NCBI RefSeq assembly: GCF_003818135.1
Contig: NZ_RPOH01000025.1
Location: forward strand, 51,028 to 115,027
Direction: 5' to 3'
DNA length: 64,000 nucleotides
Source: Buttiauxella warmboldiae
GTDB taxonomy: Bacteria > Pseudomonadota > Gammaproteobacteria > Enterobacterales > Enterobacteriaceae
The notes under the pieces are model-generated. The model was not told where the DNA came from, did no database searches, and saw nothing but the letters and a program-made list of their open reading frames with translations. This document shows positions 53,244 to 64,000 of this stretch, one piece after another (the stretch's first letter is position 1; every line of letters begins with the position of its first letter). The translations under genes and the position numbers were made by a program.

Positions 53244-54032
53244 GTGCGTGACCGCAATTTTGACGACATTGCTGAGAAGTTTTCACGCAATATCTACGGT
53301 ACAACCAAAGGCCAGCTCCGCCAGGCTATCCTGTGGCAAGATCTTGACGCACTGCTGGCTACCCTGCCTGAAAAAATCCGCGTACTGGATGCCGGCGGCG
53401 GCGAAGGGCAAACTGCGTGCGGTGTTGCTGAGCGGGGGCATGAAGTCCTGCTTTGTGATGTCTCAGCTGAGATGATTGCCCGCGCGCAGGCTTTGGCCTG
53501 CGAGAAAGGTGTGAGCGACAACATGCATTTTGTACATTCCTGCGCCCAGGATATTGGCCAACATTTGGAAAAGCCGGTTGATCTGATATTGTTCCACGCG
53601 GTGCTGGAATGGGTCGTTGACCCGCAAGCGGTGCTTAAAACGCTGTGGGAAAACCTTGCCCCCGGCGGAGCTTTATCCCTGATGTTCTACAATGCTAACG
53701 GCTTGCTGATGAGAAACATGTTTGTCGGTAACTTCGAATATGTGCTTCAGGGCATGAAAAAGAATAAACGTAAAACGCTTTCGCCCGACAATCCGCTGCA
53801 GCCAGAACAGGTTTATCACTGGCTGGAGCAAATTGGCTGGCAGATAACCGGGAAAACCGGGGTGCGAGTGTTCCACGATTACTTGCGCGATAAGCACAAA
53901 CAGCGCGATGGTTTTGACGATTTGCTTGAGCTGGAAACGCGCTATTGCCGCCAGGAACCTTTTGTGAGCCTTGGCCGCTACATCCACGTGACAGCTATCA
54001 AGCCGCTTGAGCCAAGGAAAAATTATGAGTGA
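53244..54032 (+). CDS. cmoM: CmoM (SmtA), tRNA methyltransferase
   Basis: 262 residues (E. coli 261). A class I SAM fold with [12 protein letters not shown] and [10 protein letters not shown]; it methylates 5-carboxymethoxyuridine at position 34 of some tRNAs. Start is GTG (53244), with GGAG eight bases upstream. It overlaps mukF by eight bases and leads the mukFEB operon, as in E. coli. Confidence 0.95.
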   Translation: MRDRNFDDIAEKFSRNIYGTTKGQLRQAILWQDLDALLATLPEKIRVLDAGGGEGQTACGVAERGHEVLLCDVSAEMIARAQALACEKGVSDNMHFVHSCAQDIGQHLEKPVDLILFHAVLEWVVDPQAVLKTLWENLAPGGALSLMFYNANGLLMRNMFVGNFEYVLQGMKKNKRKTLSPDNPLQPEQVYHWLEQIGWQITGKTGVRVFHDYLRDKHKQRDGFDDLLELETRYCRQEPFVSLGRYIHVTAIKPLEPRKNYE

Positions 54033-55347
54033 TGTTTCCCAGACAGTGCCGGAACTGGTTGCCTGGGCCAGGAAAAATGATTATTCACTGTCACTGCCGA
54101 CAGAGCGCCTGACGTTCCTGCTGGCGATCGCCACCTTAAACGGTGAGCGATTAGACGGTGAAATGAGTGAAGGCGAGCTGATTGATGCTTTCCGTCACGT
54201 CAGTGACGGTTTCGAGCAAACCAGCGAAACCATTAACGTTCGTGCCAATAACGCCATCAATGATATGGTGCGCCAGCGTCTGATTAACCGTTTTGTCAGC
54301 GAAATCAACGAAGGCAATGCGATTTATCGCCTCACGCCGCTCGGCATTGGCATTACCGATTACTACATCCGCCAGCGGGAGTTTTCCACGCTGCGTTTGT
54401 CCATGCAGCTGTCGATTGTGGCAGGGGAACTGAAGCGCGCCGCCGATTCGGCAGATGAAGGCGGCGATGAGTTTCACTGGCATCGCAACGTCTTTGCACC
54501 GCTGAAATACTCGGTGGCGGAGATTTTTGACAGCATCGATCTCACCCAGCGCATTATGGATGAGCAACAGCTGCAGGTTAAAGACGATATCGCCCAGCTA
54601 TTAAACAAAGACTGGCGCGCGGCTATTTCCAGCTGTGAAATGCTGCTGTCCGAAACTTCCGGCACGCTGCGTGAACTGCAGGACACCCTGGAAGCGGCGG
54701 GCGACAAACTTCAGGCTAACCTGCTGCGCATTCAGGATGCGATTCTCGGGCGTGACGATTTGCACTTTGTCGACCGCCTGGTATTCGATCTGCAAAGCAA
54801 ACTCGACCGTATCGTCAGCTGGGGCCAGCAGGCGATTGACCTGTGGATTGGCTACGATCGCCACGTCCATAAATTCATTCGTACCGCCATTGATATGGAT
54901 AAAAATCGCGTCTTTGCCCAGCGTTTGCGCGTCTCGGTACAGAACTATTTCGATGCGCCGTGGGCGCTGAGCTACGCTAACGCCGATCGTCTGCTCGATA
55001 TGCGCGACGAAGAATTAACGCTGCGTGATGAAGAGGTGATGGGCGAGCTGCCAACCGATCTGGAGTTCGAGGAGTTTAATGAAATCCGCGAACAGCTCGC
55101 CGCCATGATTGAGGCGGCACTGCAGGTTTATAAAACCAGGCAGGTGCCGTTGGATTTGGGGGTCGTGATGCGTGACTATCTGGCGCAATACCCGCGCGCG
55201 CGCCATTTCGATGTGGCGAGAATTGTAGTCGACCAGGCGGTACGTCTGGGTGTGGCTGAAGCAGATTTTACTGGCTTGCCGCCGCAGTGGCAGGCAATTA
55301 ACGATTACGGAGCCAAGGTACAGGCGCATGTCATCAACAAATATTGA
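54025..55347 (+). CDS. mukF: MukF, kleisin of the MukBEF condensin
   Basis: 440 residues, as in E. coli. An N-terminal winged-helix dimerisation domain, a helical bundle that touches the MukB neck, an acidic linker and a C-terminal winged helix that binds the MukB head. It bridges MukB heads and holds MukE. The ATG at 54025 follows AAGGAAA; it overlaps the end of cmoM (8 bases) and its own end overlaps mukE (20 bases). Confidence 0.97.
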   Translation: MSDVSQTVPELVAWARKNDYSLSLPTERLTFLLAIATLNGERLDGEMSEGELIDAFRHVSDGFEQTSETINVRANNAINDMVRQRLINRFVSEINEGNAIYRLTPLGIGITDYYIRQREFSTLRLSMQLSIVAGELKRAADSADEGGDEFHWHRNVFAPLKYSVAEIFDSIDLTQRIMDEQQLQVKDDIAQLLNKDWRAAISSCEMLLSETSGTLRELQDTLEAAGDKLQANLLRIQDAILGRDDLHFVDRLVFDLQSKLDRIVSWGQQAIDLWIGYDRHVHKFIRTAIDMDKNRVFAQRLRVSVQNYFDAPWALSYANADRLLDMRDEELTLRDEEVMGELPTDLEFEEFNEIREQLAAMIEAALQVYKTRQVPLDLGVVMRDYLAQYPRARHFDVARIVVDQAVRLGVAEADFTGLPPQWQAINDYGAKVQAHVINKY

Positions 55348-56044
55348 AAAAGTGATGCCGGTCAAACTGGCACAGGCGTTGGTCAATCCGTTATTCCCGG
55401 CGCTCGATAGCCAGCTACGCGCCGGAAGGCACGTCGGGCTTGATGAGCTGGATAACCATGCTTATCTGATGGATTTCCAGGATGAGCTGGAAGAGTTTTA
55501 CACCCGCTATAACGTGGAGCTGATTCGCGCGCCGGAAGGGTTCTTCTATTTGCGTCCGCGCTCCACCACGCTCATTCCGCGTTCTGTGTTATCTGAACTG
55601 GATATGATGGTGGGTAAAATTCTCTGTTACCTTTACCTCAGCCCGGAACGCCTGGCGAATGAAGGTATTTTCACCCAGGCAGAACTCTACGATGAGCTGT
55701 TGACGCTGGCCGATGAAAGCAAGCTGCTGAAGCTGGTGAACAACCGTTCTACCGGTTCCGACCTGGACCGCCAAAAGCTGCAGGAAAAAGTTCGTGCCTC
55801 CCTGACGCGCCTGCGCCGTCTGGGGATGATCTGGTTTATGGGCCACGACAGCAGCAAATTCCGCATTACCGAATCCGTATTCCGCTTTGGTGCCGACGTG
55901 CGTGCCGGTGACGACGCGCGCGAAGCGCAGCTGCGCATGATCCGCGATGGTGAAGCGATGCCGGTGGAAACTCGTTTGCAGCTCAATGATGAAACAGAAG
56001 AGGCGCAAACTGCTCAGGATAACGCGGAGGATGAACAGGAATGA
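55328..56044 (+). CDS. mukE: MukE, KITE subunit of the MukBEF condensin
   Basis: 238 residues (E. coli 234). Tandem winged-helix protein that binds MukF and DNA. Start [11 protein letters not shown] at 55328, inside the last 20 bases of mukF; a longer upstream frame is a shadow of mukF. The acidic C-terminus overlaps mukB by four bases. Confidence 0.96.
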   Translation: MSSTNIEKVMPVKLAQALVNPLFPALDSQLRAGRHVGLDELDNHAYLMDFQDELEEFYTRYNVELIRAPEGFFYLRPRSTTLIPRSVLSELDMMVGKILCYLYLSPERLANEGIFTQAELYDELLTLADESKLLKLVNNRSTGSDLDRQKLQEKVRASLTRLRRLGMIWFMGHDSSKFRITESVFRFGADVRAGDDAREAQLRMIRDGEAMPVETRLQLNDETEEAQTAQDNAEDEQE

Positions 56045-59000
56045 TTGAACGCGGTAAGTTTCGCTCGCTAACGCTGATTAACTGGAACGGTTTCTTCGCG
56101 CGTACTTTTGACTTAGACGAACTGGTTACCACGCTTTCCGGCGGTAACGGGGCCGGTAAATCGACCACCATGGCGGCATTTGTCACCGCGCTAATCCCGG
56201 ATTTGACGCTGCTGCACTTCCGTAACACCACCGAAGCGGGGGCGACATCGGGCTCCCGCGACAAAGGTCTGCACGGTAAATTAAAAGCGGGCGTCTGCTA
56301 CTCTTTGCTGGATGTGATGAACTCACGCCATCAGCGTGTGGTGGTGGGGGTGCGCCTGCAACAGGTTGCCGGCCGCGATCGTAAAGTCGATATCAAACCC
56401 TTTGCCATTCAGGGGTTGCCAACGTCGATTCAGCCAACTCAGCTGCTGACTGAAACGCTTAACGAGCGCCAGGCTCGGGTACTGAGCCTGCAGGAGCTGA
56501 AAGATAAAGTTGAAACCATCGAAGGGGTGCAGTTTAAGCAGTTCAACTCGATTACGGATTACCATTCGCTGATGTTCGATCTGGGCATTATTGCGCGTCG
56601 CCTGCGTAGCGCCTCGGATCGTAGCAAGTACTATCGCCTGATCGAAGCCTCGCTGTACGGCGGGATCTCCAGCGCCATTACGCGTTCACTGCGCGACTAT
56701 CTGCTGCCAGAAAACGGCGGCGTGCGTAAAGCTTTCCAGGATATGGAAGCGGCGCTGCGCGAAAACCGCATGACGCTGGAAGCGATTCGCGTCACGCAGT
56801 CCGACCGTGACCTGTTTAAGCACCTGATTTCTGAAGCCACTAACTATGTGGCGGCGGATTACATGCGCCATGCCAACGAGCGTCGCATCCATCTGGATAA
56901 AGCGCTCGAACTGCGTCGTGAACTATTGACCAGCCGTAAACAGCTGGCTGCGGAGCAATACAAGCACGTTGAGATGGCGCGTGAGCTGGCGGAACACAGC
57001 GGCGCAGAAGGGGATCTGGAAACGGATTACCAGGCGGCCAGTGACCACCTGAACCTGGTGCAAACGGCGATTCGCCAGCAGGAAAAAATCGAGCGCTATG
57101 AAGCCGACCTCGACGAACTGCAAATGCGCCTCGAAGAGCAGAATGAAATTGTTGCCGAAGCCGCTGAGCAGCAAGAAGAGAATGAAGTTCGCGCCGAAGC
57201 CGCTGAGCTGGAAGTGGATGAGCTGAAAAGCCAGCTTGCCGATTACCAGCAAGCACTCGACGTGCAGCAAACTCGCGCGATTCAATACCAGCAAGCGTTG
57301 CAGGCGCTCGAGCGTGCACGTTCACTGTGCCATCTGCCAGATTTAACCGCTGAAAGTGCGGAAGAGTGGCTGGAAACCTTCCAGGCTAAAGAGCAGGAAA
57401 GTACTGAAAACCTGCTTAATCTTGAGCAGAAAATGAGCGTGGCGCAAACGGCGCACAGCCAGTTTGAGCATGCTTATCAACTGGTGACGGCAATCAATGG
57501 TCCGGTGAGTCGTAGCGATGCCTGGAACGTTGCGCGTGAATTACTGCGTGACAGCAATAATCAGCGGCATCTGATGGAACAGGTTCAGCCGCTGCGTGCG
57601 CGTCTTAACGAACTTGAGCAGCGTCTGCGCGAGCAGCAGGAAGCCGAGCGTCTGCTGGCTGAGTTCTGCAAACGTCAGGGCAAACACTTCGATCCCGAAG
57701 ATCTGGAAGTGCTGCACGACGAACTTTCTGAGCGTATCGAAACCTTGCAGCAACGCGTTTCTGATGCCAGCGACCAGCGTGCCAACTTGCGTCAGGAACA
57801 AGAGCAAATTCAGGCGCGTATTAAACGCCTGCAACAGCGCGCACCGATTTGGCTGGCAGCGCAAACCAGCTTGACTCAGCTTTGCGAGCAAAGCCATGAG
57901 CAGTTTGAGAGCAGTCAGCAAGTTACTGAATATATGCAGCAGCTGCTTGAGCGCGAGCGTGAAGTCACCGTTGAACGTGATGAAGTCGGCGCCCGTAAGC
58001 GTGCCATCGATGAAGAAATCGAACGTCTGAGCCAACCCGGTGGCGCTGAAGACCCACGTTTAAATGCCCTGGCTGAACGCTTTGGCGGCGTACTGCTGTC
58101 AGAAATTTATGACGATATCAGCCTCGACGACGCACCGTACTTCTCTGCGTTGTATGGCCCATCGCGTCACGCCATTGTGGTGCCAGATTTATCGTTAGTG
58201 CGCGATCAACTCGATAACCTCGAAGATTGCCCGGAAGACTTGTACTTAATTGAAGGGGACCCGGCTTCCTTCGATGACAGCGTTTTCACCGTTGAAGAGC
58301 TGAATGCCGCGGTGCTGGTGAAAACGGCAGAACGCCAGTGGCGCTATTCGCGTTTGCCTCAGCTGCCATTGTTTGGTCGCGCGGCCCGTGAAAATCGTCT
58401 CGAAAAGCTGCATGCAGAGCGTGAAACACTGGCGGAACGTTTCGCAACGTTGTCATTTGATGTTCAGAAATCTCAGCGTTTGCACCAGTCATTCAGCCGC
58501 TTCATCGGCCAGCATTTGGGCGTGGCATTTGACGACGATCCGGAAGCGGAAATTCGTCAGCTAAACACCCGCCGTGGTGAAGTTGAACGTGCTATCAACA
58601 GCCATGAAAACGACAATCAGCAGCAGCGCCAGCAATACGATCGGGCAAAAGAAGGCGTTGATCAACTTAACCGCCTGTTGCCGCGCATTAGTTTGTTAAA
58701 TGATGAAACACTGGCTGACCGCTGTGATGAAATCCGTGAGCGTCTGGATGAAGCGCAAGAAGCGGCGCGTTTCCTGCAGCAGTTTGGTAACCCGCTGGCG
58801 AAACTCGAAGCTGTGGCGTCGGTGCTGCAAAGCGACCCTGAGCAGTTCGAGCAGCTAAAAGAAGATTATCAGTACGCACAGCAGGTGCAGCGCGATGCGC
58901 GTCAGCAGGCGTTTGCCCTGACCGAAGTGGTGCAGCGCCGGGCGCACTTCGGCTACTCAGATTCAGCTGCCATGTTGGATGGCAACAGCGATTTAAACGA

Positions 59001-60486
59001 GAAATTACGCCGTCGTCTTGAACAGGCTGAAGCCGAACGTACGCGTTCACGTGAAGCGCTGCGTAGCCATGCCCAGCAGCTAAGCCAGTTCAGCCAGCTA
59101 ATGGCATCGCTGAAAAGCTCCTTCGATACCAAAAAAGAGCTGTTAACCGATCTGCATAAAGAGCTACAGGATATCGGCGTTCGTGCGGATACCGGCGCGG
59201 AAGAGCGGGCGCGTGCGCGGCGTGACGAACTGCATACTGCGCTGAGCAACAACCGTTCGCGCCGCAATCAGCTCGAAAAAGCGCTGACCCTGTGTGAAGC
59301 GGAAATGAGCAACCTGACGCGTAAGCTCAAACAGCTGGAACGCAGCTATTTTGAAATGCGTGAGCAGGTTGTGGTAGCCAAAGCGGGCTGGTGTGCCGTG
59401 ATGCGCATGGTGAAAGACAATGGCGTTGAGCGCCGTCTGCATCGGCGCGAGCTGGCCTATGTCACCGGCGACGAGCTGCGTTCTATTTCGGATAAAGCGT
59501 TGGGGGCGCTGCGTCTGGCGGTGGCGGATAACGAACACCTGCGCGATGTGCTGCGCATGTCGGAAGATCCAAAGCGCCCTGAACGTAAAATTCAGTTCTT
59601 TGTGGCTGTCTACCAGCATCTTCGCGAGCGTATCCGCCAGGATATCATCCGTACTGACGACCCAGTTGAAGCCATCGAACAGATGGAGATTGAACTGAGC
59701 CGCCTGACCGAAGAGCTGACCTCGCGCGAGCAAAAACTGGCGATCAGTTCACGCAGCGCGGCGAATATTATCCGCAAGACCATTCAGCGTGAGCAGAACC
59801 GCATTCGGATGCTAAACCAGGGGCTGCAAAGCGTCTCCTTCGGCCAGGTGAACAGCGTGCGCCTGAATGTGAACGTGCGTGAAACCCACGCCACCTTGCT
59901 CAACGTGCTGTCAGAGCAGCATGAGCAACATCAGGATCTGTTTAACAGCAGCCGCCTGAGTTTCTCAGAGGCATTAGCGAAGCTGTATCAACGCCTGAAT
60001 CCGCAAATTGATATGGGCCAGCGTACGCCGCAAACCATCGGTGAAGAGCTGCTCGATTACCGTAACTACCTGGAAATGGAAGTGGAAGTTAACCGTGGTT
60101 CAGACGGCTGGCTACGCGCGGAAAGCGGCGCGTTGTCCACCGGTGAGGCTATCGGTACCGGGATGTCGATTCTGGTGATGGTGGTACAAAGCTGGGAAGA
60201 AGAGTCACGCCGCCTGCGCGGTAAAGATATCTCCCCATGTCGTCTGCTGTTCCTTGATGAGGCCGCGCGACTGGATGCGAAGTCAATTGCCACGCTGTTT
60301 GAGCTGTGCGAACGACTTGAAATGCAGCTGATCATTGCCGCACCTGAGAACATCAGCCCGGAAAAAGGCACCACTTATAAGCTGGTACGTAAGGTGGTGC
60401 ACAACCACGAACACGTCCACGTCGTGGGGCTCAGGGGCTTTGCCCCCCCGCTGCCCGAACCTGTGGCTGGCGCCATAGATGCGTAA
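56041..60486 (+). CDS. mukB: MukB, SMC-like ATPase of the MukBEF condensin
   Basis: 1481 residues (E. coli 1486). Head Walker A GGNGAGKS (34-41), signature LSTGEA (1365-1370, Ser1366) and Walker [10 protein letters not shown] (Asp1406, Glu1407) fall at the same numbers as in E. coli, so the shorter length comes from the C-terminal tail. Two long coiled-coil arms flank a hinge around 660-780. MukBEF loops and segregates the chromosome and interacts with topoisomerase IV and MatP. Coupled to mukE. Confidence 0.97.
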   Translation: MIERGKFRSLTLINWNGFFARTFDLDELVTTLSGGNGAGKSTTMAAFVTALIPDLTLLHFRNTTEAGATSGSRDKGLHGKLKAGVCYSLLDVMNSRHQRVVVGVRLQQVAGRDRKVDIKPFAIQGLPTSIQPTQLLTETLNERQARVLSLQELKDKVETIEGVQFKQFNSITDYHSLMFDLGIIARRLRSASDRSKYYRLIEASLYGGISSAITRSLRDYLLPENGGVRKAFQDMEAALRENRMTLEAIRVTQSDRDLFKHLISEATNYVAADYMRHANERRIHLDKALELRRELLTSRKQLAAEQYKHVEMARELAEHSGAEGDLETDYQAASDHLNLVQTAIRQQEKIERYEADLDELQMRLEEQNEIVAEAAEQQEENEVRAEAAELEVDELKSQLADYQQALDVQQTRAIQYQQALQALERARSLCHLPDLTAESAEEWLETFQAKEQESTENLLNLEQKMSVAQTAHSQFEHAYQLVTAINGPVSRSDAWNVARELLRDSNNQRHLMEQVQPLRARLNELEQRLREQQEAERLLAEFCKRQGKHFDPEDLEVLHDELSERIETLQQRVSDASDQRANLRQEQEQIQARIKRLQQRAPIWLAAQTSLTQLCEQSHEQFESSQQVTEYMQQLLEREREVTVERDEVGARKRAIDEEIERLSQPGGAEDPRLNALAERFGGVLLSEIYDDISLDDAPYFSALYGPSRHAIVVPDLSLVRDQLDNLEDCPEDLYLIEGDPASFDDSVFTVEELNAAVLVKTAERQWRYSRLPQLPLFGRAARENRLEKLHAERETLAERFATLSFDVQKSQRLHQSFSRFIGQHLGVAFDDDPEAEIRQLNTRRGEVERAINSHENDNQQQRQQYDRAKEGVDQLNRLLPRISLLNDETLADRCDEIRERLDEAQEAARFLQQFGNPLAKLEAVASVLQSDPEQFEQLKEDYQYAQQVQRDARQQAFALTEVVQRRAHFGYSDSAAMLDGNSDLNEKLRRRLEQAEAERTRSREALRSHAQQLSQFSQLMASLKSSFDTKKELLTDLHKELQDIGVRADTGAEERARARRDELHTALSNNRSRRNQLEKALTLCEAEMSNLTRKLKQLERSYFEMREQVVVAKAGWCAVMRMVKDNGVERRLHRRELAYVTGDELRSISDKALGALRLAVADNEHLRDVLRMSEDPKRPERKIQFFVAVYQHLRERIRQDIIRTDDPVEAIEQMEIELSRLTEELTSREQKLAISSRSAANIIRKTIQREQNRIRMLNQGLQSVSFGQVNSVRLNVNVRETHATLLNVLSEQHEQHQDLFNSSRLSFSEALAKLYQRLNPQIDMGQRTPQTIGEELLDYRNYLEMEVEVNRGSDGWLRAESGALSTGEAIGTGMSILVMVVQSWEEESRRLRGKDISPCRLLFLDEAARLDAKSIATLFELCERLEMQLIIAAPENISPEKGTTYKLVRKVVHNHEHVHVVGLRGFAPPLPEPVAGAIDA

Positions 60487-60489
60487 TAA

Positions 60490-60520
60490 AACTCGCGGGC
60501 TACGGCCCGCGTTTTCTTTT
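60490..60520 (+). terminator. Terminator after mukB
   Basis: CGCGGGC and GCCCGCG pair perfectly around TACG, followed by TTTTCTTTT. Confidence 0.88.
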
Positions 60521-60649
60521 CTGCCACACCTTAATCGTTAATTTTATTTACATTTATACAGGCAAATACTATTCGCTGTTTATATACTGATTGTTGAACC
60601 CAATGATAAAGCTGGGTGAAGTAATAAGTGATAAACAGAGGGGCAAGGG

Positions 60650-62530
60650 ATGTTGCTAACAAAATTGCACGGTTTTCGACTGTCAGCGCTGGCCTGCGGG
60701 CTGGTACTCAGTTTCGCGCCACTGTTTATGGCGCAGGCCGATGAGCCTGCGCTGGTCCCTTCTGATAGCTCTGCGGTGAGCATTGAACCTGCCAGCTCAG
60801 CAGGCCAGCCGCTGCCACAGTCAGCCGCAACGGCCGCGATGGTGGGGGTTTTACCCCTTGATTTAACAGGCATGTCTGCCGCACAAAGTCGCTCACAGCT
60901 GGTTGCGCATCTGCCTGCCGGTTACACGCCGATATACCTCAATGCGCTGGCGGCATTTTATGCGGCACGCGAAATGAAACCGCTGTGGGAAAACCGCGAT
61001 GCGGTGAAAGCTTTCCAGCAGCAGCTCGCCGAACTGGCTATTTCAGGCATCCAGCCACAATTCACCACCTGGGTTGAACTGCTTACCGATCCGTCAGTCA
61101 CCGGCCTTGCGCGGGACGTCGTGTTGTCCGACGCGATGATGGGCTATCTGCAATTTGTTTATGGCATACCTACGCAAGGCAACCGCTGGCTGTACAGCAC
61201 TAAGCCTTACAGGCTGCAAACTCCGCCCATTTCGGTGATTAACCAGTGGCAGGTGGCGGTCGATCGGGGAACCCTGGCCAGCTTTGTTGCCACCCTCGCC
61301 CCTCAGCACCCGCAATACGCTAAGCTGCATCAGTCGCTGGTGCATCTACTGAGTGACTCGCGCCCGTGGCCGCAGCTCACCGATAGTGAAACCCTGCGTC
61401 CAGGCCAGTGGAGCAACGATGTTCCCGCGCTGCGTGAAATACTGGCGCGTAACGGTATGTTGCAAGCTGAACCGGCGATCCCTCTAACTGAACGCTCAGG
61501 TGTTTCCGACATCGCGGCGGTTGTCAGCCCGTCTGCGATCCAGTTAGACGGCGAGCAGAGTGCGCACCGGCTTCCAGATGCCGTCGCCGATAACAAACAG
61601 GAAGCGGCTCCTGCGGTTCGCAGCACCTACAGCAAAGAGCTGGTAGCAGGGGTGAAGCGTTTTCAGAAATGGCAGGGGCTGGGGGTTGACGGAGCGGTTG
61701 GGAAGCTCACGCGAGACTGGCTAAACGTGACGCCGCAGCAGCGAGCCTCGCTGGTGGCGCTGAACATTCAACGTTTGCGGCTACTGCCAAAAAAACTGGA
61801 TACCGGCATTATGGTTAACATCCCTGACTATTCACTGAGCTATTACCTTAACGGTAGTGAAGTGTTGGCGTCGCGGGTGATTGTCGGCCGCCCGGATCGC
61901 AAAACGCCGATGATGAGTAGCGCGCTGAATAATGTGGTGGTTAACCCGCCGTGGAATGTGCCCTCGACGCTGGCGCGGCAGGATATTCTGCCAAAAGTTC
62001 GTCAGGACCCGGGCTATCTCGACAGACACGGCTATAGCGTATTGCGCGGCTGGATCAATAATGCGGAAGCCATTGACCCGTGGCGTGTCGATTGGGGCAC
62101 CATCACCGCCAGCAATTTACCCTTCCGCTTCCAGCAAAAACCCGGTTCGCAGAACTCGTTAGGGCGTTACAAATTTAATATGCCAAGTTCTGACGCCATC
62201 TATTTGCATGACACTCCAAACCATAATCTGTTTCAGAAAGAGGCGCGAGCGCTGAGTTCAGGCTGCGTACGCGTCAATAAAGCCTCTGAGCTGGCAAATA
62301 TGCTGTTACAGGATGCGGGCTGGAACGACGCACGGATTTCGAGCCAGCTTAAAGACGGCAGCACCAAATACGTCAACATCCGCCAGAGTATCCCGGTCAA
62401 TCTGTACTATTTGACTGCGTTTGTCGGTGCGGACGGGCGCACACAATATCGTACAGATATTTACAATTACGATCTCACCGCGCGATCTGGCGCACAAATC
62501 CTGGCAAAAGCGGAATTATTGATGCGCTAA
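60650..62530 (+). CDS. ldtD: L,D-transpeptidase LdtD (YcbB)
   Basis: 626 residues (E. coli 615). A signal peptide or anchor (1-31, ending MAQA), a scaffold domain, a peptidoglycan-binding domain (about 320-365, [22 protein letters not shown]) and a YkuD catalytic domain with HDTPNHNLF and the nucleophile Cys539 in SSGCVRV. It makes 3-3 crosslinks between peptidoglycan stems, important when LPS transport fails and for beta-lactam tolerance. The extra residues lie before the catalytic domain, within the linker around 290-320. Followed by mepK, a hydrolase that cuts the same crosslinks. Confidence 0.96.
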   Translation: MLLTKLHGFRLSALACGLVLSFAPLFMAQADEPALVPSDSSAVSIEPASSAGQPLPQSAATAAMVGVLPLDLTGMSAAQSRSQLVAHLPAGYTPIYLNALAAFYAAREMKPLWENRDAVKAFQQQLAELAISGIQPQFTTWVELLTDPSVTGLARDVVLSDAMMGYLQFVYGIPTQGNRWLYSTKPYRLQTPPISVINQWQVAVDRGTLASFVATLAPQHPQYAKLHQSLVHLLSDSRPWPQLTDSETLRPGQWSNDVPALREILARNGMLQAEPAIPLTERSGVSDIAAVVSPSAIQLDGEQSAHRLPDAVADNKQEAAPAVRSTYSKELVAGVKRFQKWQGLGVDGAVGKLTRDWLNVTPQQRASLVALNIQRLRLLPKKLDTGIMVNIPDYSLSYYLNGSEVLASRVIVGRPDRKTPMMSSALNNVVVNPPWNVPSTLARQDILPKVRQDPGYLDRHGYSVLRGWINNAEAIDPWRVDWGTITASNLPFRFQQKPGSQNSLGRYKFNMPSSDAIYLHDTPNHNLFQKEARALSSGCVRVNKASELANMLLQDAGWNDARISSQLKDGSTKYVNIRQSIPVNLYYLTAFVGADGRTQYRTDIYNYDLTARSGAQILAKAELLMR

Positions 62531-62576
62531 ATGCAGTAATTCTAATGAATTAGCGGTCGTAATCATTGCGTAAGCC

Positions 62577-62605
62577 ATCCGGGCCCGCTACAGGGCCCGG
62601 ATTTA
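62577..62605 (+). terminator. Terminator-like hairpin after ldtD
   Basis: ATCCGGGCCC and GGGCCCGGAT form a perfect 10-bp stem around GCTACA, followed by TTTA. It separates ldtD from mepK. Confidence 0.65.
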
Positions 62606-62710
62606 CCGGGGTTCAGCGCGTCTTGACTCACTAAGCTTAGGCAGTTAAGGTGCGCAGCAGTGCGCCCGAAGTGCATATTATTCGACCGTTTATCTGTAGA
62701 CCTGGACATC

Positions 62711-63259
62711 ATGGACAAATTTGACGCAAACCGCCGCAGGCTGCTGGCGTTGGGTGGCGTGGCTTTAGGTGCCGCTCTGCTTCCATCGCAAGCGTTGGCC
62801 ACGCTTTCAACACCACGCCCGCGCATTCTGACTCTTAATAACCTGCATACGGGGGAGTCACTGAAAGCTGAATTTTTTGATGGTAAAGGCTATATTCAGG
62901 ATGAATTAGCAAGGCTTAACCATTTCTTCCGTGATTATCGCGCGAATAAAATCAAATCCATCGACCCTAAACTCTTTGACCAGCTGTACCGCCTGCAGAG
63001 TTTGTTAGGCACCAACAAACCCGTGCAGCTGGTGTCAGGCTACCGCTCGCTGGTCACCAACAATGGGCTACGCGCTCACGGCAAGGGAGTGGCAAAAAAG
63101 AGCTACCACACCAAAGGCCAGGCCATGGATTTCCATATTGAAGGGATTTCGTTAAGCAATGTACGCAAAGCAGCATTATCTATGCGCGCAGGTGGTGTAG
63201 GATATTACCCACGCAGCAACTTTGTGCATATTGATACCGGGCCGCTAAGGCACTGGTAA
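62711..63259 (+). CDS. mepK: MepK (YcbK), murein endopeptidase
   Basis: 182 residues, as in E. coli. The N-terminus [10 protein letters not shown] (7-16) with a hydrophobic stretch and QALA is a twin-arginine-type signal. The mature part is a zinc M15-like peptidase: SGYRS, H133-TKGQAM-D140 and HIDTG hold the metal. MepK cuts 3-3 and 4-3 crosslinks in the periplasm. The ATG at 62711 gives the family start; an upstream ATG at 62660 adds unrelated residues. Confidence 0.96.
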   Translation: MDKFDANRRRLLALGGVALGAALLPSQALATLSTPRPRILTLNNLHTGESLKAEFFDGKGYIQDELARLNHFFRDYRANKIKSIDPKLFDQLYRLQSLLGTNKPVQLVSGYRSLVTNNGLRAHGKGVAKKSYHTKGQAMDFHIEGISLSNVRKAALSMRAGGVGYYPRSNFVHIDTGPLRHW

Positions 63260-63299
63260 AACAACGGAATCCGGCGAGCGTTGCCGGTATTGGAGCCTC

Positions 63300-63947
63300 A
63301 TGAACTATCACATTATCCCGGTTACCGCATTCGGCCAAAACTGTTCGCTGATTTGGTGCGAAGTCACGCAACAGGCAGCATTGGTCGATCCCGGCGGTGA
63401 AGCCGAAAAGATCAAACAGCAGGTTGCGGCGAAAGGCGTGAAACTCACGCAAATCCTGCTTACGCATGGTCATCTGGATCACGTTGGGGCGGCAGCTGAA
63501 CTGGCTGAACACTATGGTGTTCCTGTAGTTGGGCCGGAAAAAGAAGATGAATTCTGGCTGCAGGGTTTACCGGCCCAAAGCCAGATGTTTGGTATGGAAG
63601 AGTGTTTGCCGCTGACGCCCGCTCGCTGGCTTAATGATGGCGAGACGGTAGCGGTTGGCAATGTGACTTTACAGGTGCTGCACTGCCCGGGCCACACGCC
63701 TGGCCACGTGGTTTTCTTTGACGCTCGCTCCCAGCTTCTGATTTCCGGTGATGTGATTTTCAAAGGCGGAGTAGGGCGTAGCGATTTCCCGCGTGGCGAT
63801 CACGCGGTGCTAATCGACTCCATTAAGCGTAAGCTGCTGCCGCTGGGCGATGATGTGACGTTTATTCCCGGTCACGGGCCATTATCCACCCTCGGTTACG
63901 AACGCCTGCATAATCCCTTCCTGCAAGACGAATTACCGGTCTGGTAA
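63300..63947 (+). CDS. gloC: GloC (YcbL), type II glyoxalase
   Basis: 215 residues, as in E. coli. Metallo-beta-lactamase fold with H56-x-H58-x-D60-H61 (THGHLDH), a later HCPGHTPG and C-terminal FIPGHGP. It hydrolyses S-lactoylglutathione in methylglyoxal detoxification. Cytoplasmic. It follows mepK by 40 bases. Confidence 0.95.
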   Translation: MNYHIIPVTAFGQNCSLIWCEVTQQAALVDPGGEAEKIKQQVAAKGVKLTQILLTHGHLDHVGAAAELAEHYGVPVVGPEKEDEFWLQGLPAQSQMFGMEECLPLTPARWLNDGETVAVGNVTLQVLHCPGHTPGHVVFFDARSQLLISGDVIFKGGVGRSDFPRGDHAVLIDSIKRKLLPLGDDVTFIPGHGPLSTLGYERLHNPFLQDELPVW

Positions 63948-63985
63948 AAGAATAAAGCCGCTTAGATAAGCGGCTTTATTCTTGC
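63948..63985 (+). terminator. Terminator after gloC
   Basis: AAGAATAAAGCCGCTT and AAGCGGCTTTATTCTT pair perfectly over 16 bp with an AGAT loop, directly after the stop codon. Symmetric T-rich arms suggest it also works for a gene arriving from the right. Confidence 0.85.
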
Positions 63986-64000
63986 TGACAAAGAAGGAAA

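Noticed and set aside
60547..60570. CpxR-like TTTAC upstream of ldtD
   Set aside because: E. coli ldtD is Cpx-regulated, but here only one half-site is clear; the neighbouring half (GTATA on the minus strand) is at the wrong spacing for GTAAA-N5-GTAAA.
62577..62602. REP/BIME element after ldtD
   Set aside because: GC-rich and palindromic, but it does not match the REP consensus and occurs once in the window; treated as a terminator-like hairpin.

Overview
The window is a stretch of enterobacterial core chromosome. Nearly every gene has an evident Escherichia coli counterpart of almost identical length, in the order hcp–lysO–aqpZ–ybjD–ybjX–macAB–cspD–clpSA–infA–aat–cydCD–trxB–lrp–ftsK–lolA–rarA–serS–dmsABC–ycaD–pflAB–focA–ycaO–ycaP–serC–aroA–cmk–rpsA–ihfB–ycaI(comEC)–msbA–lpxK–ycaR–kdsB–ycbJ–elyC–cmoM–mukFEB–ldtD–mepK–gloC. 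It is a member of the Enterobacteriaceae but not E. coli itself; the genus cannot be fixed from the sequence alone. Gene names rest on recalled family sequences and on visible motifs, not on a database search.

Layout. 1-9 kb: nitrosative-stress protein Hcp (partial), lysine exporter, water channel, an orphan OLD-family nuclease, a VirK-like protein, and the MacAB efflux pump. 9-13 kb: the N-degron machinery (ClpS, ClpA, Aat) around CspD and IF1. 13-18 kb: the CydDC thiol exporter and thioredoxin reductase. 18-26 kb: Lrp, FtsK with an SOS box, LolA, RarA, SerRS. 26-38 kb: an anaerobic block, DMSO reductase, pyruvate formate-lyase with its activase, formate channel and YcaO, interrupted only by the MFS gene ycaD. 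38-51 kb: serine, shikimate and CMP steps, ribosomal protein S1, IHF-beta, ComEC/Rec2-like YcaI, then lipid A and KDO genes (msbA, lpxK, kdsB). 51-64 kb: YcbJ, ElyC, CmoM, the MukFEB condensin operon, and envelope enzymes LdtD and MepK plus glyoxalase GloC.

The main interest lies between genes. (1) A probable molybdenum-cofactor (Moco) RNA element lies in the leader of dmsA, behind a textbook FNR site and a 7-2-7 NarL/NarP site. (2) A nested hairpin can bury both the Shine-Dalgarno and the GTG start of the comEC-like gene. (3) A decayed fragment of ycaQ (alkX, a crosslink-repair glycosylase) survives between lpxK and ycaR. (4) No tRNA lies between clpA and infA, where E. coli has serW. (5) Strong unexplained inverted repeats lie before pflA and ycbJ. 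(6) A protein-like short open frame lies antisense in the trxB–lrp gap. No CRISPR array, insertion sequence, prophage, rRNA or tRNA was found. The region looks like vertically inherited core genome rather than a genomic island.
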